A DNA stretch of 33,476 bases from Ignavibacteriales bacterium (lineage in GTDB: Bacteria; Bacteroidota; Ignavibacteria; UBA10030): assembly GCA_016186715.1 (NCBI GenBank), contig JACPLA010000044.1, forward strand, positions 1 through 33,476. Direction: 5' to 3'. Under the pieces are notes generated by a model, which was not told the DNA's origin, did no database searches, and saw only the letters and a program-made list of their open reading frames with translations. This document shows positions 1 through 7,688 of this stretch, piece by piece (within the stretch, counting starts at the first letter, position 1; each line of letters begins with the position of its first letter). The position numbers and the translations under genes were made by a program.

Positions 1-129
1 CCGACGATTGCCTTCGGTACAAAAGGAAGCGTCTTTGCAATAAATGAATTAAGAACTGACATAGACTCGCTTAAGGTGGGGGAGGTTCAGAAGTCGAAGC
101 AGGTTGTCCACCGACGGGAACCGGGTTGA
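1..129 (+). CDS. Possible 3' end of a truncated plus-strand gene
   Basis: The first frame is open from the window edge to a TGA at 127-129, giving 42 residues that start PTIAFGTKGSVFAIN and end RREPG. The segment faintly resembles FecR-type repeats (a T-x-x-x-G-T-x-G-x-x-F pattern), but that is only a visual impression. An open frame of this length arises by chance fairly often, so coding status is uncertain. If real, it is the tail of a gene starting outside the window and would converge on the minus-strand beta-barrel gene at 405-1739. Confidence 0.3.
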   Translation, partial: PTIAFGTKGSVFAINELRTDIDSLKVGEVQKSKQVVHRREPG

Positions 130-225
130 CTGGATCGTAGAGGAGGATTAGGAACTGACGAAAAAAAGACCAAAAAAGATAGTCAGACAAGGCTCGAAAT
201 GCAAGGGAAAATCGATGGTGTATCG

Positions 226-315
226 GAATCAGAATTCTCAGAATTACAGGATTAACAGAATCATCGTATGGGTTCTCCAATTCTGAAAATTCTGAAATTC
301 TGAAAATTCTGATTC
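226..315. repeat. Inverted and tandem AATTCTGAA word repeats
   Basis: Positions 281-312 contain the word TTCTGAAA(A) about four times in tandem. Positions 226-245 are the reverse complement of 296-315 with 19 of 20 bases matching, giving a potential long hairpin around a 50-nt loop. It sits in the spacer downstream of the minus-strand gene ending at 405. Confidence 0.7.
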
Positions 316-375
316 AGACAACCTCACCAGAGGATCAATCCGACCACGCCAACTAAGCGAGTCCTTTCACTGGGA

Positions 376-396
376 AGTCCGATCGAGGATCGGACT
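376..396 (-). terminator. Perfect 9-bp hairpin after the beta-barrel gene
   Basis: AGTCCGATC at 376-384 and GATCGGACT at 388-396 pair perfectly around a 3-nt loop. The hairpin begins 8 nt past the stop codon of the minus-strand gene ending at 405. No T-run follows on the minus strand, so it may be a 3'-end-stabilising or Rho-assisted element rather than a classical intrinsic terminator. Confidence 0.4.
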
Positions 397-404
397 CAAC
401 AACC

Positions 405-1739
405 TCAAAAGCTTATCACAAAGCCGATCTTCGGCTCAATCCGCTTCTGCGATTTGTATCCGACGACGCGACCCTGATCATCCTTGTCTTCTGTGAACGT
501 CCAGATGTACATTGTGGAAACAAACAGAAACGGCAGCGGTTTGTAACCGATGTTCGTGTAAAACAGTGAATTGTTGTCGACTTTGAAGACCCGACCGACC
601 TGCTTCTTGTCGTACCCCGCAGTGAGAATGATCCCGGGAATGGCATCACCCGGATCGAACTCCAGATGGATGATCCCCTGGTTCTTCACCCCAACGGGGG
701 ATTGATATCCGCCGACAATGTTGAATCTCCCCAGGATGCTGACAACAATTTCGCCGTAATACCCCTCGGATTTTTTCACGCCGCGCAAATCCTGAGCTTT
801 GCTCGAAAAACTCGTTGTATCCACCGGCAGGTATCGCTCTCTCTCATACAAGGCGTCGAAGTACGATGGCAGAAACTGATCGCCCGTCCACCGGCGCTCG
901 TACTTGGCGCCCAGCCCGATCACTCCCAAACCCGAAAAATTCAGGTCAAGGCCGAGGGCAGTCCCGCTTCCGTAATCTGAGATGCTCGCAAAATCAAAGT
1001 ATAAGGTCGAATTGACGGTCGGAAGAGACAGGAGGGGAAGGCCGAAATCAAAACCGATGATTCCGAGGGACCCGCCGTCTTTTGCGTTCGCCAGAGTGTT
1101 GTCCACACCCCATGTTTTGTTTGCGTTTTCATTGAAATCCGCCGCGTACGTCGCCCCAACTTCGAATCCGCCGATAATCGGAACGTTGGCCAACGACGTG
1201 AACTTGAGCGGCCGACCGTATGCGCGCAGTCCAAACACCCCTCCCGCACCGAAATCGGAATACATGCTCTCAAAGCCGAATTTCTCAAAATCCAGATCAA
1301 ACTCCAACCCAAACTTTCGCAAATCGTAGCTCGCGCTGTTCCTGTAGTTGTACACGATGAATCCATGCCCCAGACGAGAGTAATCCAAAACGCCCAGGCG
1401 GACATAGATCGGCTCCTTCTTTGTGCCGTACCGGATGTAGCGAATCATCCGAAGGTAATCGTACCCTTCGTCGAAATCCTCCGTCCGCAGCTTCCCGTTC
1501 TTCCCCATGCGGAGGTTGATGTCCAAACCGAGTCCGAATTTCCCAAAGGCAAGTTCGGGCGCAAGGTTGAAAAGATAGTACGGCTCACCGTCGATAACGG
1601 TCACTCCGAATCCACCCATGATGTTCTGCTGCTGTTTCTGCATCATCGCCGATTTGGCGGTCGTCTGAGCAACCCCGACCGAAATGCCGAGGGTCAACAG
1701 AACGATCAGCAGAAGGGGGCTGCGTTGAAAACGTTTCAT
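405..1739 (-). CDS. Predicted outer-membrane beta-barrel protein
   Basis: This 444-residue protein starts with a clear signal peptide (MKRFQRSPLLL, then a hydrophobic run ending GVAQ). The rest is glycine- and aromatic-rich with alternating hydrophobic residues, as in beta-strands, and it ends in phenylalanine (GFVISF), as many outer-membrane barrels do. The ATG at 1739 is preferred because GGAGG lies just upstream; an upstream in-frame start would place 17 polar residues before the signal peptide. I do not recognise a named family or a substrate. It follows spmB by 26 nt on the same strand and could be cotranscribed with spmAB. A porin or surface-structural role is inference. Confidence 0.75.
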   Translation of the reverse strand: MKRFQRSPLLLIVLLTLGISVGVAQTTAKSAMMQKQQQNIMGGFGVTVIDGEPYYLFNLAPELAFGKFGLGLDINLRMGKNGKLRTEDFDEGYDYLRMIRYIRYGTKKEPIYVRLGVLDYSRLGHGFIVYNYRNSASYDLRKFGLEFDLDFEKFGFESMYSDFGAGGVFGLRAYGRPLKFTSLANVPIIGGFEVGATYAADFNENANKTWGVDNTLANAKDGGSLGIIGFDFGLPLLSLPTVNSTLYFDFASISDYGSGTALGLDLNFSGLGVIGLGAKYERRWTGDQFLPSYFDALYERERYLPVDTTSFSSKAQDLRGVKKSEGYYGEIVVSILGRFNIVGGYQSPVGVKNQGIIHLEFDPGDAIPGIILTAGYDKKQVGRVFKVDNNSLFYTNIGYKPLPFLFVSTMYIWTFTEDKDDQGRVVGYKSQKRIEPKIGFVISF

Positions 1740-1765
1740 GATATCCTCCGGTAGTATTGACAGAT

Positions 1766-2314
1766 TTACAATCCGAAAAGAATTCTGCAAATGAATACTG
1801 CGCCAAGCATTCCGAACACATCGGCGGTCAAACCGGCGGGGAGGGCATGGCGGGTATTCCGCACATTGACAGATCCAAAATAGACAGCAAGCACATAGAA
1901 GGTCGTCTCCGTGCTGCCGTACATGGTCGAGACAAGAACGCCGAGGAACGAGTCGGGTCCGTGCACCTTCATGATTTCCGTCATCACACCAAGCGATCCG
2001 CTTCCCGAGAGGGGCCGCATCAAAGCCATCGGCATCGCCTCGGCAGGCATGCCGATCAGATTTGTGGCGGGCGCGAGAACACTGGTGAGAACTTCCATCG
2101 CGCCGCTGGCCCGAAAGATTCCGATTGCCACAAGCATGGCAACCAGATACGGAATGATCCGGATTGCCACGTTGAACCCGTCCTTGGCGCCTTCGACAAA
2201 CAGTTCATAGACCTTGACTTTCTTCACCAGACCCCAGCCAAGAAAGAGGAAGAGAATCAGAGGAATAGCAACGATCGAAACGATGTTGACCAGGGAACGG
2301 AAGATTTCAGCCAT
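1766..2314 (-). CDS. spmB: Spore maturation protein B homologue (SpmB)
   Basis: This 182-residue membrane protein belongs to the SpmB family (nucleoside-recognition/Gate domain). Family features visible are LMRPLSGSGSLGVM, then MYGSTETTFYVLAVYFG, and a C-terminal stretch with ADVFGMLGAV. There are about four to five membrane segments. Start: ATG at 2314, preceded by a G-rich ribosome site including AAGG, overlapping the end of spmA by 8 nt, so the two are likely translationally coupled. In Bacillus SpmA and SpmB affect spore-core dehydration. Homologues are common in bacteria that do not sporulate, where the transported molecule is not established. No other sporulation gene is in the window. 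Confidence 0.9.
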   Translation of the reverse strand: MAEIFRSLVNIVSIVAIPLILFLFLGWGLVKKVKVYELFVEGAKDGFNVAIRIIPYLVAMLVAIGIFRASGAMEVLTSVLAPATNLIGMPAEAMPMALMRPLSGSGSLGVMTEIMKVHGPDSFLGVLVSTMYGSTETTFYVLAVYFGSVNVRNTRHALPAGLTADVFGMLGAVFICRILFGL

Positions 2315-3326
2315 GATCCTTGTCCCCTCCCTTCCTTGTTTCCCGACCGACGAGCGCGGGGTCATCCTTCCTGAACACAGGAAGCCGTTGCAGCAGCTTG
2401 ACCGTGATGAGGCCGGCAACTGTTGCACAGCTCGCCCCGAACAGCGACGTCCCGATGATGATGCCGGGATTGGCCGAGCCCGCCGCCGCCCGTACCGCGA
2501 TCGCGGTTGCCGGAATGAGAATAAGCCCGGCGGTGTTGATCGTCAGAAACGTGCACATGGCATTCGTGGCTGTCCCCGCTTTGGGATTCAACTTGTTCAG
2601 CTCTTCCATGGCTTTGAGTCCAAAGGGCGTCGCCGCGTTGCTCAGCCCCAGCATGTTGGCCGAAACGTTCATGATCATCGCGCCGACGGCAGGATGGTCG
2701 GGCGGCACTTCGGGGAACAATCGTCTTGTGATCGGCGCAAGCAGCCGCGTGAGAATCTTGACAGCCCCGGCCTCTTCGGCAACCTTCATCACACCGAGCC
2801 AGAGAGCCATGATTCCAATGAGGCCCAGAGCGATTGTGACCGCGGTCGATGCGTAGTCGAACGCCGCCTGTGTCACTGCTTTCAGCTTCACAAACCGGAC
2901 CGGCTCGAAAACTATCTGAACAACCGCCTGGCGTCCTTCCTGGGAGAATCGAATCGAGCGGATGGTTCCCGTCAAACGGTCTTTCGTCGCTCCGGCGCGT
3001 GCCATCTCTCTCCAGAGCAAAGGAGTCGTTTCGCCGACGGGGATCATGATCATCGACTCGCCGCCCGCACCCGTCGTGACCTTGACCTCGTGGCGGATCT
3101 CCTCCGTTTCCTGATTGAATCCATAGAACCGATTGAAACTCTCCGCCGGAATCACAAGCTCCCCTTCCCAGCTTGCCATCGCGGCCGATGGAACGCCATC
3201 GGCAACAATAACGGCTTCCAGCGGCACGTCGTTGCGGTATGTATTCTTGATTTCATCGCCGGCGTCGTTACCGACGGCAACGAGAATGCCGACGGCAACA
3301 AGGGCAATCCAGACATAATTAAGCAT
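2307..3326 (-). CDS. spmA: SpmA homologue with large extracytoplasmic insertion
   Basis: The 339-residue product has SpmA hallmarks in its second half: WLGVMKVAEEAG, PPDHPAVGAMIMN, LSNAATPFGLKAMEEL and TFLTINTAGLILIPATAIAVR. Classical SpmA is about 195 residues. Here roughly 120-130 residues (about positions 27-155) are inserted between the first membrane segment and the Gate domain. The insert is hydrophilic, contains beta-like stretches and no Cys pairs, and would sit outside the cytoplasmic membrane if the first helix is N-in. It is directly followed by spmB with an 8-nt overlap. The transported substrate is unknown. Upstream is a 200-nt spacer, so a promoter for this pair is expected there, but none is clear. 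Confidence 0.88.
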   Translation of the reverse strand: MLNYVWIALVAVGILVAVGNDAGDEIKNTYRNDVPLEAVIVADGVPSAAMASWEGELVIPAESFNRFYGFNQETEEIRHEVKVTTGAGGESMIMIPVGETTPLLWREMARAGATKDRLTGTIRSIRFSQEGRQAVVQIVFEPVRFVKLKAVTQAAFDYASTAVTIALGLIGIMALWLGVMKVAEEAGAVKILTRLLAPITRRLFPEVPPDHPAVGAMIMNVSANMLGLSNAATPFGLKAMEELNKLNPKAGTATNAMCTFLTINTAGLILIPATAIAVRAAAGSANPGIIIGTSLFGASCATVAGLITVKLLQRLPVFRKDDPALVGRETRKGGDKDHG

Positions 3327-3399
3327 GGGTCAATCCAATCTATCGATCCGTTGGTCGCACAGTTGTGAGTCTCGGCACATCCATGAGACTAAGAAACCC

Positions 3400-3430
3400 T
3401 TCTACATTCAAAATTCCGCGTTCTACATTC
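3400..3430. repeat. TTCTACATTC direct repeat in spacer
   Basis: The 10-mer TTCTACATTC occurs at 3400-3409 and 3421-3430, with the related AAAATTCCGCG between. This is one of several word-repeat patches in spacers of this window. The rest of the 3327-3526 spacer shows no gene and no obvious terminator for the upstream minus-strand gene. Confidence 0.5.
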
Positions 3431-3526
3431 GATATTGTTCTGGAGAAGCTGTTGTGACTCTGCTGAGTGAGCAATTTCCCGAATGTTCCCCCACTCATAC
3501 GTTACCGTAATTGCGAACCGAAGCAC

Positions 3527-5035
3527 TCAGCCGAACCCGGACACCGCAATCACGCCGGCTCCCATCAGCGCACAACCCCAATTCACCGCATCGTTGTTTA
3601 TTCCCTCGATCCCCATCCGCCGGACTGTCGGCTGATTGTTACAATGTCGTTTCCTCTCCGTGCTTTTACCGCACACCGGGCATCGGTAGATACCCTGCAC
3701 CGTCGCCCCCAGGAAACTGTCAAACAAACTTCCTGCCAACCCGGCGAGGACAATCCAGGGGAGAATGCGTGCATCCGGGAGCCACGGAAGTGCACTCACA
3801 CCAATGAGGAGACTGCCTCCCAATCCTCCGGCCGATCCCGGCAGCGTGACACCTCCGCTCGATCCCGCGGCGACCGGTTTGAACGAAGTGATCAACAACG
3901 GCTTCCTGCCGCTCAACAGACCGATCTCGGTACCCCAGGTATCGGCAGTGACGGCGGCAAGCGATCCCAGGTACAGAGGATACCATGGAACATCCGGTTC
4001 TACGAAAGAACAGACGACGAAGATTCCCGCCGCACCGCCGTTGGCAAAAACCTGAGCCCAATCGCGGGGTCCGCTCTTTTCAAAAAATTCTTCTGCCTCG
4101 GCTTTCCGGTTCCTTCCAATTCGTGAAAGAATGCTCGAGAGAACGAAGAACACAAGGATCGGAATCGTCCACTTCCATCCACCGATTCCGAAGACAACGG
4201 TTGCAAGGAGGTAGGTTGCAACCGCGCCGCTTGCCGAAAGGAACTTGAACTGGTAAGAAACCACGGCTACCGCGATGGCAAACGCGCTCCCCATCGTGAA
4301 CTGTTGGACGTCCGTTCGGCTATCCGGAATCAGGAAATACCAAAGCACAAACGCGACCGACAGCGGGATTGAGAGGTTATCCAGTCCCCGTGAGGAAAGC
4401 GCCTCCCAGGCTGTCGCAGTTGCCGCGGCAATCCCCGCCGCGGCAAGGATGTAATCATAGTGCCCCCCGAATCCCGGATCCAGCTGAGTCAGTCCCAAAA
4501 ACAAAACTGCAAAAGAGACAAGAAACATCGTCATCGATCCTTCAAGAGACTTCCTGTCCCCGGAAAGAGAAAACGTTGCGGGAGCGCGTTTCAATTCGCC
4601 GACAATCGCCGCCCCGGCATCGCCCAGAGCAAGCACAAGGATCGACAGCGAGATGATCAAAGGTTGGCGGTACCAAAAAATCAAAACGAGAATGAGGAAT
4701 GCGAGCGGATAATAGACCGTTCCAAAGGTCGGCCGACCGGTTCCATGCATGCCTTTCAAGAGTCCAAAGCGAATGGCCAGAAGATTCACAATGATGAAGA
4801 CGACTGCGAGGACGACGGCGGGGAGCGGAACGGTGAAGATTTGGGGAGCAAAGAAGACCAGGACACCAACGGAGACGTGTACCAGTTTGCGTGTAAACTC
4901 GGGCGGCCACCGAAGCAGAATCCGTATTCCCTCACCGGCCCCAATGAGGGCTCCAATTCCGGCCAGAACAAAAACAAGCCTCCACCATTCTTCAATGGAA
5001 GGAGAATCCCAGAAAGCGGGCGCGGCATCAACCAT
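3527..5035 (-). CDS. Fused dolichol/phytol-kinase-like and DUF92 membrane protein
   Basis: This 502-residue polytopic membrane protein contains two homology units. The N-terminal half (about 1-250) resembles CTP-dependent dolichol/phytol kinases and CdsA relatives: TRKLVHVSVG, LGDAGAAIVGE and KSLEGSMTMF. The C-terminal half (about 260-502) is a DUF92 (TIGR00297) domain: QVFANGGAAG, ADTWGTEIG, GGVTLPGSAGGL and SLFDSFLGATVQG, followed by a CPVCGKSTERKRHC loop that may bind a metal, and NNDAVN. In plants the equivalents are VTE5 (phytol kinase) and VTE6 (phytyl-phosphate kinase), which act in succession. Start: ATG at 5035, overlapping holA by 8 nt with GAGGAG upstream; an earlier in-frame start at 5068 lies deeper inside holA. 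A polyprenol or phytol salvage role is inferred. Confidence 0.82.
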   Translation of the reverse strand: MVDAAPAFWDSPSIEEWWRLVFVLAGIGALIGAGEGIRILLRWPPEFTRKLVHVSVGVLVFFAPQIFTVPLPAVVLAVVFIIVNLLAIRFGLLKGMHGTGRPTFGTVYYPLAFLILVLIFWYRQPLIISLSILVLALGDAGAAIVGELKRAPATFSLSGDRKSLEGSMTMFLVSFAVLFLGLTQLDPGFGGHYDYILAAAGIAAATATAWEALSSRGLDNLSIPLSVAFVLWYFLIPDSRTDVQQFTMGSAFAIAVAVVSYQFKFLSASGAVATYLLATVVFGIGGWKWTIPILVFFVLSSILSRIGRNRKAEAEEFFEKSGPRDWAQVFANGGAAGIFVVCSFVEPDVPWYPLYLGSLAAVTADTWGTEIGLLSGRKPLLITSFKPVAAGSSGGVTLPGSAGGLGGSLLIGVSALPWLPDARILPWIVLAGLAGSLFDSFLGATVQGIYRCPVCGKSTERKRHCNNQPTVRRMGIEGINNDAVNWGCALMGAGVIAVSGFG

Positions 5036-6059
5036 TGCTGACGATCTCCTCGTACAGGGGGGTTCCACGAACCAAGGTGTACACCAAGAGGTCCATCACC
5101 AGGCGGGGGTCGCGTCCGGTTGATTTCAAGACCGTATCGGCCTCCAGCAGTGCCCGGTATCCCTGTTCAATCTGCGTTTCGGAGAAGTTCGATTGAAACT
5201 GCACAATTTGTCTGAGGAAATAGGGATGAACGCCGATCGTCTTCGCCATTTCCGCATCCGGCGCCCTCAAGCGCTTGATCTCCCCGATTCTCCACAGCTG
5301 ATTCAAAAACCTCGTGAGCATGACAATGATCATTTGGGGACTTTGACCTGCCTGCAGCATGGCCTGGAGGATATGGAGCGCTTCCTTGAGATCTTTTTTT
5401 CCTATCGCATTTTGAAGTTCAAAGATCGTGAATCCCTTTGAAGCTCCCACGACTTCGGTCACATCTCCCGCCGTGATAACATTTTTTCCCCCGACAAAGA
5501 CAAACAATTTCTCGATTTCGTTCTGAAGCGCTCTCAAGGAATTCCCCACATATGCTTGAAGAATACGGGACGCGTCCGGATCGACGGATTTTCCCATCTC
5601 CGCAATCCTCCCCGCGATCCAGTCGGGAACCTGATTATCGTACAGGGACTTGCACTCGACAAGGTCCGCGTGTTTTTTCAGGTCGGTGAACGGTTTTTTT
5701 CGGAAGTCGGTTTTCTGTGCTATGAGCACAAGACACGTTGAGGCGAGCGGGTTCTGTAGATAGGTGGTGAATCTCTCCCCGGTCCCGTCGCCGATGCCAA
5801 GCTTTTCGAATTCCTTCACTACGACCACGCGTCGCTCGCTCATGAGTGGAAATGCGGAGGCGAGCGCCAGCACTTCCTTGACGTCGGTCTTGCTTCCGTA
5901 GACAACGTCGAGGTTGAAACTTTTCGTCCCTTCATCCAGGATCGACTCGACAATTCCTTTCACGCATTCATCGATCAGAAAATCCTCGTCCCCGTAAAAA
6001 AGAAGCACGGGGGCGAAGGTCTTCCGGGCAAGGATGCTCTGAAAGTCCTGAAAGGTCAT
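5028..6059 (-). CDS. holA: DNA polymerase III subunit delta
   Basis: The 343-residue product matches the HolA family over its full usual length. It has an N-terminal AAA-like domain beginning VLLFYGDEDFLIDECVKGI, the helix-rich SLRALQNEIEKLFVF stretch and the clamp-loader C-terminal collar region (LQAMLQAGQSPQMIIVMLTRFLNQL). Delta opens the beta sliding clamp within the clamp-loader complex. The ATG at 6059 overlaps the TGA of the preceding 37-residue gene (ATGA), so translation is probably coupled. It overlaps the next gene by 8 nt. Replication function is well established for the family. Its presence in a transporter-containing operon is probably incidental. Confidence 0.93.
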   Translation of the reverse strand: MTFQDFQSILARKTFAPVLLFYGDEDFLIDECVKGIVESILDEGTKSFNLDVVYGSKTDVKEVLALASAFPLMSERRVVVVKEFEKLGIGDGTGERFTTYLQNPLASTCLVLIAQKTDFRKKPFTDLKKHADLVECKSLYDNQVPDWIAGRIAEMGKSVDPDASRILQAYVGNSLRALQNEIEKLFVFVGGKNVITAGDVTEVVGASKGFTIFELQNAIGKKDLKEALHILQAMLQAGQSPQMIIVMLTRFLNQLWRIGEIKRLRAPDAEMAKTIGVHPYFLRQIVQFQSNFSETQIEQGYRALLEADTVLKSTGRDPRLVMDLLVYTLVRGTPLYEEIVSNG

Positions 6060-6169
6060 TGACGGCCTTTGAGACGTTCCTTTCGTAGTGCTGTCACCAA
6101 CACAAAGACAAATCCGCCCCAAACAATCCCAAGACTCACCACCATGGTCACGACAGCCTCAGCGGGCAT
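6056..6169 (-). CDS. MetS-like small subunit of NSS amino-acid importer
   Basis: This 37-residue protein reads MPAEAVVTMVVSLGIVWGG, followed by FVFVLVTALRKERLKGRQ. It has one membrane helix with the IVWGG signature of the methionine/alanine import family small subunits (MetS type, PF16951) and a basic C-terminal tail. It starts 11 nt inside the 3' end of the NSS transporter gene, has an excellent AAAGGAG ribosome site at 6177-6183, and its stop overlaps the holA start as ATGA. Corynebacterium MetS is needed with its NSS partner MetP for transport, so an accessory role for the adjacent transporter is likely. Length-filtered gene calling will miss it. Confidence 0.85.
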   Translation of the reverse strand: MPAEAVVTMVVSLGIVWGGFVFVLVTALRKERLKGRQ

Positions 6170-7658
6170 TGTTCGGCTCCTTTGCTTGTTGAAAAATCCG
6201 CCTCACCATCACGCGGTTCATAAAGAAGAAAAACGCCATCATCACTCCCCATTGCAGCACGCAGGTTCCCACGCTGTAGGTATGGAACGGGTTCCACCAC
6301 CCTTCCTTGTCGAAATCCGTCATTGCAAGATAGAACCACCAGACGATGAGCACGATCACCTGCAGGGGGATCAGCCAGGTGACAACGATATTGTACCATC
6401 TGCCGATGTGGATATCGGTCCCCTCGCTGTTCACCGCCTCGCGCCGGAACCGATCTGCTCCGTGCTTAATGACTGCAAACGAAATGAAACCGCCGCTGAT
6501 CATGAGCCCGATCCCCCACACCCAATCCTGGTTGTTAAAGTACACAAGGCTGAAGGCGGAGGGAATACCGAGCAGAAACCCGAGCGCGAGCGTGAGACCA
6601 AGGGCCCGTTTCCGTTCAAGCCCCATGTCGGAAAACACGCGCACGGCCAGCTCGATCATGGAAATGAGCGACGTGATGGCGGCAAAAGTCAATCCGAGAA
6701 AAAAAATGATGGAAAAAAACGTCTGCACAAACGCCCCCCCTGGCATCTTTTCGAAGAGTTGCGGAAGAAAGATAAAGGCAAGTCCCGTGTTTGTGCTTCC
6801 CCGTCCGGAAATCAATTCGGTAATCCCATCACCCGGGGCCAGGGCAAACACAGTGGCAAAGATCGTGATGCCGGCGAGAAGGGAAACCGAGTTGTTGCCA
6901 AACCCCGTCAGCGCCGCGTTGAGCGTGATGTCTTCCTTTTTGCGGGCATAACAAGCATACGTGAGGATCAGGCCCCACCCGGCGCCGGTGTCCCATGCAT
7001 TCTGCGTAAGAGCGGCCAGCCAAACTCTGTAATCGAGCAGCGTTTCAATATTGGGAGTGAAAAGATAGGCAATACCGTCCCATGCCCCCGGAAGCGTCAC
7101 CGCGCGCACAGCAAGAGTCACAAGAATCAGAAGCAGCGCCGGAACCAGGATGCGACTTGAGCGCTCAATACCGCGGACAACGCCCTTGTAAATAATGAAC
7201 CCGCCCAGGGCGATAGCCGCGGCGTGAAACATCACGGGCTCATATCCGCTCGTAAAGGAATCCCACAGCGCAAGGTGATCGTCGGTCGTCGTCAGAGTCC
7301 CGCTCAGGGAGTTCACCAGATACTTTATGCACCAGCCCGTGACCACCGAGTAGTAAAACATGATGGCCGTCGCGACGAAACCAACGAAAGCCCCCATCCA
7401 GGCGAACTTCTCTCCCGCAAGCCTCGCGATCCCTCCCACGGTCCCCATCCGGGTCGATTTTCCGATTGCAAATTCGGCGATAATGAGAGGAATCGACCAG
7501 ATGAACAGGAAGATCACCCACGGAATCAGAAACGATCCTCCGCCGTTTTGCGCCACGATGCGTGAGAACCTCCAGATGTTCCCGGTCCCTACCGCGATCC
7601 CAATCACGGAAAGAATCATCCCCCAACGCGAGGTGAAAAACTCTTTCGTCTCGGACAT
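6159..7658 (-). CDS. Sodium-dependent transporter, NSS/SNF family
   Basis: The 499-residue protein has about eleven to twelve membrane helices. Its N-terminus carries the NSS hallmark GIAVGTGNIWRF followed by NGGGSFLIPW, the helix-1/2 region that binds sodium and substrate. Helix-6-type residues appear in TQNAWDTGAGWGLILTYACY. The family couples sodium entry to uptake of amino acids or related solutes. The adjacent MetS-like small subunit points to methionine, alanine or other neutral amino acids, but the substrate is inferred. Start: ATG at 7658 with AAAGG upstream. The gene lies 30 nt after the cyclophilin gene and overlaps the small subunit by 11 nt. Confidence 0.93.
   Translation of the reverse strand: MSETKEFFTSRWGMILSVIGIAVGTGNIWRFSRIVAQNGGGSFLIPWVIFLFIWSIPLIIAEFAIGKSTRMGTVGGIARLAGEKFAWMGAFVGFVATAIMFYYSVVTGWCIKYLVNSLSGTLTTTDDHLALWDSFTSGYEPVMFHAAAIALGGFIIYKGVVRGIERSSRILVPALLLILVTLAVRAVTLPGAWDGIAYLFTPNIETLLDYRVWLAALTQNAWDTGAGWGLILTYACYARKKEDITLNAALTGFGNNSVSLLAGITIFATVFALAPGDGITELISGRGSTNTGLAFIFLPQLFEKMPGGAFVQTFFSIIFFLGLTFAAITSLISMIELAVRVFSDMGLERKRALGLTLALGFLLGIPSAFSLVYFNNQDWVWGIGLMISGGFISFAVIKHGADRFRREAVNSEGTDIHIGRWYNIVVTWLIPLQVIVLIVWWFYLAMTDFDKEGWWNPFHTYSVGTCVLQWGVMMAFFFFMNRVMVRRIFQQAKEPNNAR
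6177..6183 (-). promoter_or_regulatory. Strong ribosome binding site for the MetS-like gene
   Basis: AAAGGAG on the minus strand lies inside the last codons of the NSS transporter gene and 7 nt before the ATG at 6169. It is the main non-homology evidence that the 37-residue overlapping gene is translated. Confidence 0.8.
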
Positions 7659-7688
7659 GTGGGTGCCTTTCGTTCGATCGCCGGGCTG

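Larger units (their letters stand above)
130..404. other. Intergenic region with repeats and a hairpin
   Basis: I see no convincing gene here. The stretch holds the inverted AATTCTGAA repeats at 226-315 and a perfect 9-bp palindrome at 376-396, both listed separately. A minus-strand open frame across 71-280 is composed mostly of these repeats and proline codons and lacks a ribosome binding site, so it is not called. Confidence 0.6.

Noticed and set aside
71-280. Minus-strand open frame of 69 codons
   Set aside because: It runs through the AATTCTGAA repeat area, has no ribosome site, has low-complexity ends and matches no family I know.
2307-3326. Sporulation capacity inferred from spmAB
   Set aside because: Spm homologues are widespread in non-sporulating Gram-negative bacteria, and the window shows outer-membrane genes and no other sporulation genes.
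1757-3368. Several long plus-strand open frames across spmAB
   Set aside because: They are antisense shadows of the SpmA/SpmB genes, rich in Arg, His and Pro, without family motifs.
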